From the NCBI RefSeq assembly GCF_020150455.1, contig NZ_CP083740.1:5663001-5727000 (forward strand): a stretch of DNA of 64,000 bases, given 5' to 3'. This document shows positions 10,773 to 19,084 of the stretch, in pieces; the stretch's first letter is position 1, and each line of letters begins with the position of its first letter. The notes below the pieces were generated by a model, which had not been told where the DNA came from, did no database searches, and saw only the letters and a program-made list of their open reading frames with translations. The DNA comes from Bremerella sp. TYQ1 (lineage in GTDB: Bacteria; Planctomycetota; Planctomycetia; Pirellulales; Pirellulaceae). The position numbers and the translations under genes are program-made.

Positions 10773-11102
10773 GAAGTCGAGAAGTATCCGGAAAAGGAGG
10801 AGTCTGAAAAGGTGCCCACAGGTACTTGGGGCATAGGCCAAGCGGCGGATGTCTGCCTAGGAGATAGTGTCCTGTACGTAGGAGCAGGGACGGAGCCTAT
10901 CGTCATTTGGTTCACGATTCCCACCGCTCGCGTATCGTCTCGCTGCTTGGCTTCGTAATCTAGTCTATTAACCCATGACGGTTTGCCTTGAATGGTTAGG
11001 GTCATGGATCTACGAAAACTGCGAAATAAATGACAGTCGCACCAATTATACCACCCGCAACTGTCAGGATACCCGTCGCGGAGGCCAAATATGCCCCACT
11101 GG

Positions 11103-11882
11103 CTAAGAAGTCTCGATTTGGGCCTGAAGATCTGCCTGTAGTTGGGGGGTAGCGGTTGCAACGATCTTAGGATTTTGGATGTCAAACGGCTGATCACCGA
11201 AACCCCGCACCACTCCCCCGGCTTCCTCCACCAAAATGGCCCCTGCAGCGACGTCCCAAGGCTTGTTGAAAGCCGCCCAATAGGCGTCCATGTGTCCAGC
11301 GGCTACATAAGCCAAATTCAGGGCCGCAGATCCGAGGCGGCGAATCCCTTGACACTTGGTCAAAACGTTGATGAAGTCGTCGATGACCTGTGAGCCCTTA
11401 TCGACGGTGGTGGGAAAGCTGAATGCGATCAATGCTTCATCGAGCGTTTGGGCAGTGCTGACTTCGATTTTCTCGTCATTCAGGTAGGCCCCCTCCCCTT
11501 TTTCGGCTTTGAAACAGCGGTCGAAGACGGGGTCGTAAACCACGCCTGCGATTACCTTTCCGGCTTGCGAGAGGCCAATCGAAACGGCGTAATTAGGTAG
11601 CCCGTGGACGTAGTTCATCGTGCCGTCCAGGGGGTCGACAATCCAGCAGAAATCACTGCCGGTTTTACGGGATAATCCGGCTGGTCCTTCCTCGCCGAGG
11701 AACTCGAAGTCAGGGAAATCGCTCGTCAGGATCTCTTCGATCACCTTTTGAGCGGCGTCGTCGGCATCGGTGACGAGATCGGACTTGCCTTTTTCGCGGA
11801 CGTTAAATCGCCCCCGCCACTGGGAAAGGACCTCACCGGCAGCCCTTGCGGCAGTTTCGCAACTCTTTAGATAGGAAGACAT
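11103..11882 (-). CDS. suhB: Inositol-1-monophosphatase family protein
   Basis: Member of the Mg-dependent, Li-sensitive phosphatase superfamily (IMPase/SuhB/CysQ/HisN), 259 residues, the usual length. Motif A is clear as WIVDPLDGTMNYVHG (about residues 80-94), with the metal-binding EE pair at GEEGPAG (about 63-69). Motif B is WDVAAGAILVEEAGG near the C-terminus. A good ribosome site (AAGGA, 6 nt before the ATG) supports the start. The substrate cannot be settled from sequence: myo-inositol phosphate, histidinol phosphate and nucleotide phosphates are all handled by close relatives. The gene appears monocistronic. Confidence 0.85.
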   Translation of the reverse strand: MSSYLKSCETAARAAGEVLSQWRGRFNVREKGKSDLVTDADDAAQKVIEEILTSDFPDFEFLGEEGPAGLSRKTGSDFCWIVDPLDGTMNYVHGLPNYAVSIGLSQAGKVIAGVVYDPVFDRCFKAEKGEGAYLNDEKIEVSTAQTLDEALIAFSFPTTVDKGSQVIDDFINVLTKCQGIRRLGSAALNLAYVAAGHMDAYWAAFNKPWDVAAGAILVEEAGGVVRGFGDQPFDIQNPKIVATATPQLQADLQAQIETS

Positions 11883-12060
11883 TACGTTCCTTTCTTGGGG
11901 GCATTAGAAGCACGAAGAATCTCAAGATGTCGGCTGCGGTTTTACCATGAAATTTGCCAGTTGGATACTTGCTTTCCACCCTGCTTTGCTTCATAAAATA
12001 GGCAAGTCGCTGAGACCAATCGGTTTCGCAAGAAACTTGGCAAATTATTGTGGACACCCT

Positions 12061-12082
12061 GCCGATTTTTGGTATCATCGAC
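12061..12082 (+). promoter_or_regulatory. Putative sigma70-like promoter for the candidate small RNA
   Basis: TGGACA (starting near 12050) and TATCAT (about 12073-12078) are separated by 16-17 nt and match the -35/-10 consensus at most positions. They lie just upstream of the structured element at 12085-12220. The call rests on motif match and position only. Confidence 0.4.
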
Positions 12083-12084
12083 TA

Positions 12085-12222
12085 CATCATTCCCGGAACA
12101 GCGGTGAAATACCGCACATACCCGCCTCGCGAGAGTGATTTCGCGACGCATCAACTTCGGCCTCTTCTCTGTTCCGGCCCCGTCAACTCACCTCGGTGAG
12201 TGACGGGGTTTTTTATTTCTTG
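12085..12222 (+). ncRNA. Candidate structured small RNA or 5' leader, about 135 nt
   Basis: This non-coding stretch folds convincingly by eye. A 9-bp outer stem (12093-12101 with 12169-12177, CCGGAACAG/CTGTTCCGG) encloses two perfect hairpins: GCGGT-GAAAT-ACCGC at 12101-12115, and TCGCGA/TCGCGA at 12127-12146 with an 8-nt loop. It ends in a strong intrinsic terminator. A plausible promoter sits just upstream. It does not resemble SRP RNA, tmRNA, RNase P RNA or a riboswitch that I can recall. Because a gene starts 45 nt after the terminator, a cis-acting leader or attenuator is the main alternative to a free small RNA. Confidence 0.5.
12178..12217 (+). terminator. Strong Rho-independent terminator
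   Basis: The stem CCCCGTC-A-ACTCACC / GGTGAGT-GACGGGG (14 bp with one bulged A) is followed by TTTTTTATTT on the plus strand. No protein gene precedes it on this strand, so it must end a non-coding transcript or attenuate the gene at 12267. Confidence 0.85.
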
Positions 12223-12266
12223 CCGTGGTCTTTCGGCATTCCATCCCATCGAACAAAATCGAGCCC

Positions 12267-12965
12267 ATGAGCAACTCGATTTGGATCTCCGATTACGACG
12301 TCATTCACCGCTGCAAGACCGATACATTCCAGCTTTCGGTCGCGGCGTATCCCAACCGCATGAATGCCAAGTACGTTACCCAGCCAAAAAACTGGCAGGT
12401 GATGGAATGGAACTTGGAAGGAATCGGAACGCGTGACGAGTTTTACGTTCGCGGCAACGATTTAGTCGAGCGGTACACTTCCGATAAGGACGAACTCTCG
12501 ACGGAGATCTATTCGCGAGTGCTGCCTGACTTGGATGGCGTTGAGCTGATTCTTTCCCGCCAAACGTCGACGCTCGATTCCGATGCCCAGATGGCGTTGA
12601 AAGTTCAGTTCAACGATGCCAACTCGGTGATCACCATGAACAAACAGCTCGAGTGGAACCCGCCGGGGCTGGGGCCAGAGAATCTCGCCCAGCTCAGCGA
12701 TCCGATGGTTGCTGCTATCGGTTGTCTCGACGCGGTTCAGTACGCCGTCTTCGCTTACCCGGGAGACTGTCCCGCGATCCAAGCGGAACGGACCAACGAG
12801 GAAACCGTGGAAGTAACGATCCCTCTTTTCGCATTGCACTTGGAAAAGGGAGTCATCCGACGGTCACGCATTCAGTTCGCTCGGGCCGAGGGAAAAAACG
12901 CCATGGAGCAGTTGGCTGCCAAGTATCAGGCCTTCTGCGAATCTGAAATTCCGCTGACCACCTAG
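12267..12965 (+). CDS. Hypothetical protein (about 232 aa)
   Basis: Soluble protein of about 232 residues without signal peptide or membrane segments; no family recognised. The start at 12267 (MSNSIWISDYDV) is preferred to an in-frame codon at 12225, which would lie almost against the terminator. The sequence is of normal mixed composition, with alternating strand-like segments and a C-terminal helix (AMEQLAAKYQAFCES). It sits 2 nt before the next gene, so the two are probably co-transcribed. Its transcript may begin upstream of the terminator at 12178-12217, which would make that structure regulatory. Confidence 0.65.
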   Translation: MSNSIWISDYDVIHRCKTDTFQLSVAAYPNRMNAKYVTQPKNWQVMEWNLEGIGTRDEFYVRGNDLVERYTSDKDELSTEIYSRVLPDLDGVELILSRQTSTLDSDAQMALKVQFNDANSVITMNKQLEWNPPGLGPENLAQLSDPMVAAIGCLDAVQYAVFAYPGDCPAIQAERTNEETVEVTIPLFALHLEKGVIRRSRIQFARAEGKNAMEQLAAKYQAFCESEIPLTT

Positions 12966-12967
12966 CG

Positions 12968-13510
12968 ATGAGTAACGAGGCTCCCGAAAATCCGTTCGCC
13001 TCCCCCGCTGCGGTTTCATCGATCGAGTATCGTGAGTTTCATGTAAGCGATCATGAGGTCGCGTCCAAAGAATCGTTTCAATTGATTATTGCCGGCGCAT
13101 TGGCTTTGATATTTGGCCTGATCTGGCTAAACGCGGCTGTACAGCCCGGCATGGGAACGATCAGCACGCCGTTTCTTATCGGTCATGGACTGCTTGGTTT
13201 CATGACAATCAGCTGCGTGGCAACCGTCATCAATCACACTGTCCGCTGGCGTCGCGCGTGGAAACGTTTCCCGATGCAGCTTAACGACGAAGGGCTTCGT
13301 GCGAAGTTTCAGCAAGACAATCAATGGATCGGGTACGCGTTTGCCTGGCACGAGATCCGCAAAGTGACGTTCGTCCCACGAAACCGAATGATGGTCGAAA
13401 CCATCGACGGCAAACAGTGGTTCGCCGATCTTAGCCTGATGAGCGGGCGAAAGTGGCATCCGCTGAAAGAGACTTTAAAGTACTACTCCGATGCGATGGC
13501 GATTACGTAG
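12968..13510 (+). CDS. Membrane protein with N-terminal NPFASP motif and PH-like C-terminal domain
   Basis: 180 residues. The N-terminus carries ENPFASP at about residues 7-13, a short motif shared with two other proteins in this window. Two hydrophobic segments follow (about 38-55 and 66-85), then a soluble C-terminal part (about 95-175) of alternating strands ending in a helix. The pattern (LNDEGLRAK...FAWHEIRKVTFVPRNRMMVE) resembles bacterial PH-like domains, but I assign that only tentatively. It starts 2 nt after the stop of the upstream gene. Function unknown. Confidence 0.65.
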   Translation: MSNEAPENPFASPAAVSSIEYREFHVSDHEVASKESFQLIIAGALALIFGLIWLNAAVQPGMGTISTPFLIGHGLLGFMTISCVATVINHTVRWRRAWKRFPMQLNDEGLRAKFQQDNQWIGYAFAWHEIRKVTFVPRNRMMVETIDGKQWFADLSLMSGRKWHPLKETLKYYSDAMAIT

Positions 13511-13550
13511 TGCGAGATGCGTCCGAGGCGATCACAACGTGCTAAATATC

Positions 13551-13696
13551 TGGGTGCCATGCCCTCGTCATCGTGGGCATGCTTTGGCATCGAAGGACAT
13601 GATTTTGTTTGAGTAAATCGCCGTTAAATCAGGTGTATAACATTCGTGTTCTGACCATTGGAAGACATGCCCACGCCGACGTGGGCATGGCACCCA
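13551..13696. repeat. Palindromic MITE/REP-like element with 31-nt inverted ends
   Basis: The left end 13551-13581 and right end 13666-13696 are inverted copies that differ at only 3 of 31 positions. Both begin TGGGTGCCATGCCC at the outside. The right end also contains an inner palindrome (ATGCCCACG..CGTGGGCAT). The 146-nt unit has no coding potential and lies between a plus-strand gene end and a minus-strand terminator. Confidence 0.75.
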
Positions 13697-13783
13697 TGGA
13701 TATTCGAACGATCATTGAAGTTCGTAACTTTCCTGCTGCACCAGGTTAAACGCTGATAGATTGGTCCGCAGGTCACCGCGCAT

Positions 13784-13821
13784 AAAAACGCCCTTGGGCT
13801 CGGAGGGTGAACCCAAGGGCG
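13784..13821 (-). terminator. Rho-independent terminator of the ECF sigma factor gene
   Basis: A perfect 10-bp stem (CGCCCTTGGG at 13789-13798 with CCCAAGGGCG at 13812-13821) is followed on the minus strand by TTTTT. It lies about 45 nt downstream of the sigma factor stop. Confidence 0.88.
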
Positions 13822-13866
13822 CGGTCAACTCATTCTTGTTACGCGATGGAAGGTGGTGTTGGTCGC

Positions 13867-14448
13867 CTAAACGGCGACCGCTTCCAGTTCTTCCATCTCC
13901 TTGGCCAGACGCTTACGAGCGACGTGCAAACGACGCTTGATCGTTCCGATCGGTGCTTCGAATTCGTCGCTCATTTCTCGCAACGACTGTCCGTCGACGT
14001 AGAAGGCTCGGAGCGTATCTCGGTCCATTTCGCCGAGACGTCCCATTCCTACGGCCAGGTTATCCCGGCGTTCGACTTCCAGAATTGCGTGCAGCGGCGT
14101 TTCGTTTTCGACACAGACCGAAGCCAAGGCTTCTGGTTCCGTAGCGAAATCGTGCGGCCGACGAACTGCCCGGTTGATGGCCATCCGGGCCGCGATCGAA
14201 CGCAACCAGCCTGGGAAGGCAGCCGGTTCACGCAACTGGTCCAGCTTCTGCATCGCCTGGATGAAGACGTCTTGAGCCAATTCCTGGGCTTCCCAGTAGT
14301 GACGCAGACGCTTCAAAGCGATGGCGAAGACGACCGGCTGGAAGATTTCTACCAGCTGACCGAAAGCGTCGCGATCACCGTTTTGAGCTGCAAGGACCAG
14401 ATCGACGATCCGATCTCGTTCATCGTTGTACAAGTTTCCGTTCATCAT
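13867..14448 (-). CDS. ECF-type RNA polymerase sigma factor
   Basis: About 194 residues with the two-domain layout of group 4 sigma factors. Region 2 holds AAQNGDRDAFGQLVEIFQP...ALKRLRHYWEAQELAQDVFIQAM (core RNAP binding and -10 recognition) and FPGWLRSIAARMAINRAVRR. Region 4 holds a helix-turn-helix, SLREMSDEFEAPIGTIKRRLHVARKRL, for the -35 element. The ATG at 14448 (with a second ATG at 14445) is chosen because the upstream extension to 14586 is Cys/Arg-rich and unlike the family. No anti-sigma factor lies next to it, so control may be by another route. The final residues (EELEAVAV) form a short acidic tail. Confidence 0.88.
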   Translation of the reverse strand: MMNGNLYNDERDRIVDLVLAAQNGDRDAFGQLVEIFQPVVFAIALKRLRHYWEAQELAQDVFIQAMQKLDQLREPAAFPGWLRSIAARMAINRAVRRPHDFATEPEALASVCVENETPLHAILEVERRDNLAVGMGRLGEMDRDTLRAFYVDGQSLREMSDEFEAPIGTIKRRLHVARKRLAKEMEELEAVAV

Positions 14449-14681
14449 AGTTTCCAGACGTATATATTCAGGGCAGTTCTGGCGAAATGAGTGCATGCGG
14501 CGGCATCGACGACAATGCACATGGCAAAAGGAACCCGGCGACGAGTTGAGACCTGGGAATAGATGCGGAAGTAAAAGGCGCATCAAAACAGGACAACTCG
14601 GGCTCTCGGGGGCCTAGCGTCTCAGAAGCTTCGCGAATTGTGCGGGACCAACCCTAGCGGTAGTGCTTGGGTTTAAGTCCT

Positions 14682-14984
14682 TCAGCTTCTGGGTATCAGG
14701 CCCAGCGATTCCTCCATTCGGAATCGCATCGAGAGCGACATTGACGGGGTACTGCCTAGTAATAGGCCGCCGCCAAGACATCGCAGAGCATCACACGGCA
14801 AACAGTCGGACGGTTTGGGTGGGCTTTGTTTGCCCCACGTTTTCGTCCCGTATTGCCATGTATGGCCATAGAGGCGCAGACCGGTGGCGGATGCTGCATT
14901 GCGAATAACATCAACGGCGACCACGGCAACGCGGGCGACGACGGCGGCAAAATTGGCGCGAATGTTGATGATGTTGGAACGCAT
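14682..14984 (-). CDS. Possible small protein (100 aa), doubtful
   Basis: Its best support is a full-consensus Shine-Dalgarno sequence AGGAGG, 8 nt before the ATG at 14984, in otherwise non-coding DNA. The N-terminal 35 residues are an Ala/Val/Ile-rich helix (IRANFAAVVARVAVVAVDVIR). The rest is Pro/Cys/Gly-rich and reads less like a real protein, so the true product could be shorter or this could be chance. No homologue comes to mind. It lies between the sigma factor and the uronate-isomerase-like gene. Confidence 0.3.
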   Translation of the reverse strand: MRSNIINIRANFAAVVARVAVVAVDVIRNAASATGLRLYGHTWQYGTKTWGKQSPPKPSDCLPCDALRCLGGGLLLGSTPSMSLSMRFRMEESLGLIPRS

Positions 14985-15336
14985 TGTTTCATCCTCCTAC
15001 GCGTCTACGCGCAGTGAGAGAACTATGAAGTGGAAGTTTGAAATCCAAGCACCTTCCAGGTACGTGGATCTTGAATCTTAAATCGCCTAAATCAGCTAGG
15101 CAACAACAAAGATTCCCCCAGCGTGCGATTAAATAACCGTCAGCAGGGATACCCGGGTAGATGCCCAGGGACCAGAAAAGGTTCGCCATGGCGGAGAAAA
15201 AATGTCCAAAACGCCCGCGAACCAGGATGAGAAAAGACTTGTGGTATGTCGCAAGTCTTTTCTGGTGAATAGGTTGCGCTGATCTCGGTCGGTGGAGAAA
15301 CTTTTCCCGAACCCAGCACTTCTTTCGATCCACAAC

Positions 15337-15462
15337 GGGTTGCCCACGTTGCTTGCAACCTTTGGGAGGCGGAGCCGAATCGAGGTCACTGCGTACCAGC
15401 AATCCGATAGATTTACCTCGGTTCGCGACGCTTCCTGGGTTGCAAGCAACCACAGGCTACCC
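15337..15462. repeat. Inverted-arm REP-like doublet
   Basis: The arm at about 15337-15386 (GGGTTGCCCACGTTGCTTGC...CGAGGT) and the arm at about 15415-15462 (ACCTCG...GGTTGCAAGCAACC...GGCTACCC) are imperfect inverted copies. Both contain the palindromic core GTTGC(T/A)(T/A)GCAAC, and the second is itself bounded by CTTCCTGGGT/ACCCAGGAAG (15431-15440 with 15459-15468). It lies just downstream of the gene ending at 15487 and may also act as its transcript end. Confidence 0.55.
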
Positions 15463-15486
15463 AGGAAGTGCGAATTTGAGAGGTGT

Positions 15487-16776
<1,290 letters not shown>

Positions 16777-16957
16777 ATTGATGGTGCACTAATGGGAAAG
16801 GGTTTCAGCAACTCTGAGAATGGATTCCATCTGGTATAGCAGATAAGAGGAAAGATTTCATCGGTAGAGGGGCATTTGGTGTTCGATTCTCGCTTAGAAA
16901 ATCGCTAAACTTGCCGCTACCTTTATCCGTTTCCCCCTGCGCAGAGGGTTATACAAG

Positions 16958-17575
16958 ATGGCGTTCGGCGAGAACAGCACCAATCCATTTGCTTCCCCTA
17001 CCACCCCCGGCGAGACCATCACAGTGGTCCCAGGTGCCTACGAAGTTCAAGGGCAGCATATTCTTGGCAAAGACAAGATCATTCTGCCGCATGCATGCGT
17101 GAAATGTGGCGAGCAGTTATCGGAAAACGATAGTTTTGGTCGTAAGAAGAAAGACCTCTACTGGGTGCATCCGGCGATCTATTTGCTGGTGCTGCTACAG
17201 CTGTTGATCTTTCTGATTGTCTACCTGGTGACGCGGAAGAAGTGCCATGTCGAGTACTCGGTTTGCCACGACTGTTCCTTCAAGCTACGAATGAACTGGC
17301 TGTACTTCGTCCTTTCTCTAGCGGGGCTTGTGGGGATGATCTCGCTGGCCGCTTATACCGAAAATGGCTGGTTTGGTTTTGGCGGGTTTCTTTGCTTTAT
17401 CGCCATGCTGGTCTTCGCCGTTCGTGCCAATGGCCCGATTACCGTGAAGAGTTACAAATCAGGCGAATTCAAGCTACGCGGCGCTGGTCCCCTGTTTCTG
17501 CAGAAGTTCAACGCCTACGGAACCGGCGAAACATACCATGCGGCCGTAATTGCTGACGACGGCCGCATGGCGTGA
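16958..17575 (+). CDS. NPFASP-motif membrane protein with split CxxC pair
   Basis: 205 residues. TNPFASP lies at about residues 8-14. A CVKC pair (about 47-50) and a CHDC pair (about 105-108) flank one hydrophobic segment (about 70-92), so a zinc-ribbon-like knuckle may form across a membrane hairpin, or the pairs may act separately. Two more hydrophobic segments follow (about 115-135 and 140-157), with a soluble C-terminal tail. It converges on the DUF4013 gene with only 14 nt between stops. An 11-bp perfect hairpin (17536-17546 with 17560-17570) lies inside its last codons. Function unknown. Confidence 0.7.
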   Translation: MAFGENSTNPFASPTTPGETITVVPGAYEVQGQHILGKDKIILPHACVKCGEQLSENDSFGRKKKDLYWVHPAIYLLVLLQLLIFLIVYLVTRKKCHVEYSVCHDCSFKLRMNWLYFVLSLAGLVGMISLAAYTENGWFGFGGFLCFIAMLVFAVRANGPITVKSYKSGEFKLRGAGPLFLQKFNAYGTGETYHAAVIADDGRMA

Positions 17576-17589
17576 TCGACCAAGCCAAT

Positions 17590-18381
17590 TTACAGCTTGG
17601 TAGCTTCCTTGAACGGAAGTGGTTGGCCGCCGCGGTGTACGAATACCTGATACAGCTGAGCCAGAAATAGGCCCCACATAATCAGCACGGCACCTGCGGC
17701 TGGAATGTACCCGATACAAAGGGCAATACAACCAACCAGCATGATCAGAAACGCGAAGATATACAGAATGATTCCGCCGAGCAGTTGTTCGACCCACATC
17801 TTGGAAATGAAGTCCTTGATCCAGCGGAAGTCGAACGCCGCGGCGAAGTCGTTCAGCATACCGGCACGGATGATCAACGGCATAATGATGAAGAAGCTGA
17901 GCACGTTGACAAAGATATTCGTGCCGAAGTAAACCAACCCGCCGACAATCGCCAGGGCATCGTTATCGGTGGCTTGCATGGCGGCCATGATGAACCCGGC
18001 AATCATAATGATTGGGAAAATACATACCCAAACGACGAATCCGACGAGGAACATCCAAAAGCCGCGTGTCAGATATTCGACGAAGCGATTGAAATCAAAA
18101 TCGGGATAAGACTGACTGCGTCCGTACGCTTGAGAAGCAAGGACTTCGGCCAAGTATCCGAAGGCAACCATCCCGCCGATAATCGGAATAAGAATGCATA
18201 TGCCGCACAGCAAGATGTTCACGAACCAGTTGGGATTCTGAAAGACCTTGCCGACAGGCTCCATGTAGTCGACCGAGGAACGTGGAATGACCGAACCGCC
18301 CCCTTCAAAATTGGGTGCTTCGTAGCTGGGGCCATCATTTCCTTCGGGCGAAGAGAACGGGTTATCTCCAGATGTCGACAT
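17590..18381 (-). CDS. DUF4013-like membrane protein with NPFSSP motif
   Basis: About 263 residues. The start at 18381 is set by GGAGGA 7 nt upstream and by the DNPFSSP motif that follows (residues 6-12). After a Gly/Pro-rich cytoplasmic leader (to about 45) there are several long hydrophobic helices, with the signature GGMVAFGYLAEVL and DFRWIKDFISKMW typical of DUF4013 proteins. That family has no known function; it occurs in planctomycetes, archaea and some other bacteria. The ATG shares one base with the stop of the upstream esterase gene (TGATG), so the two are co-translated. It is the last gene of the MFS/EboE/esterase operon. Confidence 0.8.
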   Translation of the reverse strand: MSTSGDNPFSSPEGNDGPSYEAPNFEGGGSVIPRSSVDYMEPVGKVFQNPNWFVNILLCGICILIPIIGGMVAFGYLAEVLASQAYGRSQSYPDFDFNRFVEYLTRGFWMFLVGFVVWVCIFPIIMIAGFIMAAMQATDNDALAIVGGLVYFGTNIFVNVLSFFIIMPLIIRAGMLNDFAAAFDFRWIKDFISKMWVEQLLGGIILYIFAFLIMLVGCIALCIGYIPAAGAVLIMWGLFLAQLYQVFVHRGGQPLPFKEATKL

Positions 18382-19073
18382 CAGGCATTCCTCCGGTTGC
18401 GATTCTCGTGCGTAAGTAGCCACTGGTATACGTCAGGATTCGCATACGTGGCTGACCAACTGTCGTGCTCGACATTGTCATAAATGGTCAGCCGCGCGTC
18501 ACCATCAATCTTCTCGATGGCATCCACAATTTCTTGGCTTCTTAGCACCGGGACAATCTCGTCTTCTTGCCCGTGAAACGCCCAGGCCGGCGTTTGCTTC
18601 AGCAAATTCGCATTATCGAGATCAGCACCGCCGCAAATAGGAACGATCGCTGCGAACATTTCGGGATACTCTGCAGCGATTGCCCAACTTCCGTAGCCGC
18701 CCATGCTCATGCCGGTCAGGTAAGTGCGAGCCGTATCGATCGAGTATTCTGCTTGAATATGCTGCACAAGCTGAGCGATGCCATGCACATTCTCACGCAT
18801 CGCCCACCACTGGTTTTCGGGGCACTGGGGCGAGATTACCACGAAAGGAAAGTCCTCGCCCTGATCGATCAGCTTCGGAGGACCATGCTTTTTGACGAGC
18901 GATAAATCGGTGCCCCGCTCCCCTGCCCCGTGCAAGAAGACGAGCAGCGGCACTTCCGTTTCCGTTTGGAAGTCGCTTGGCTGATAGCTAAGAAACGGCC
19001 ACGAACGTTTTTTTCCCTGGCTGTCGAACCAGAAGAACTCGTGAGTTTCCTGTCGTTTCGAGACCGTCTGCAT
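18381..19073 (-). CDS. Alpha/beta-hydrolase, phospholipase/carboxylesterase type
   Basis: About 230 residues from the ATG at 19073 (MQTVSKRQETHEF). The alpha/beta-hydrolase core is plain: LLVFLHGAGERG (oxyanion strand), nucleophile elbow GMSMGGYGSW with Ser as nucleophile, the Asp loop at FHGQEDEIVP, and the His at NVEHDSW near the C-terminus. This is the planctomycete-type 'predicted peptidase/phospholipase' esterase, close to feruloyl and polyester esterases. There is no signal peptide from this start, so it is probably cytoplasmic. It is 11 nt downstream of the EboE-like gene and overlaps the DUF4013 gene by one base. Substrate unknown. Confidence 0.85.
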   Translation of the reverse strand: MQTVSKRQETHEFFWFDSQGKKRSWPFLSYQPSDFQTETEVPLLVFLHGAGERGTDLSLVKKHGPPKLIDQGEDFPFVVISPQCPENQWWAMRENVHGIAQLVQHIQAEYSIDTARTYLTGMSMGGYGSWAIAAEYPEMFAAIVPICGGADLDNANLLKQTPAWAFHGQEDEIVPVLRSQEIVDAIEKIDGDARLTIYDNVEHDSWSATYANPDVYQWLLTHENRNRRNA

Positions 19074-19084
19074 AGGGAATTGTC

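Larger units (their letters stand above)
14449..15486. other. 1-kb region without a confident gene
   Basis: Contains one weak small ORF (14682-14984, minus), a hairpin at 15231-15262 (GAAAAGACTTG/CAAGTCTTTTC) that could stop transcription in either direction, and the inverted-arm element at 15337-15462. TATATA at about 14460-14466 could belong to the sigma factor promoter. Nothing else was recognised. Confidence 0.5.

Noticed and set aside
12178..12266. Riboswitch reading of the element before 12267
   Set aside because: The terminator position would allow it, but no ligand-binding core of a known riboswitch could be recognised, so it is kept as an unnamed RNA.
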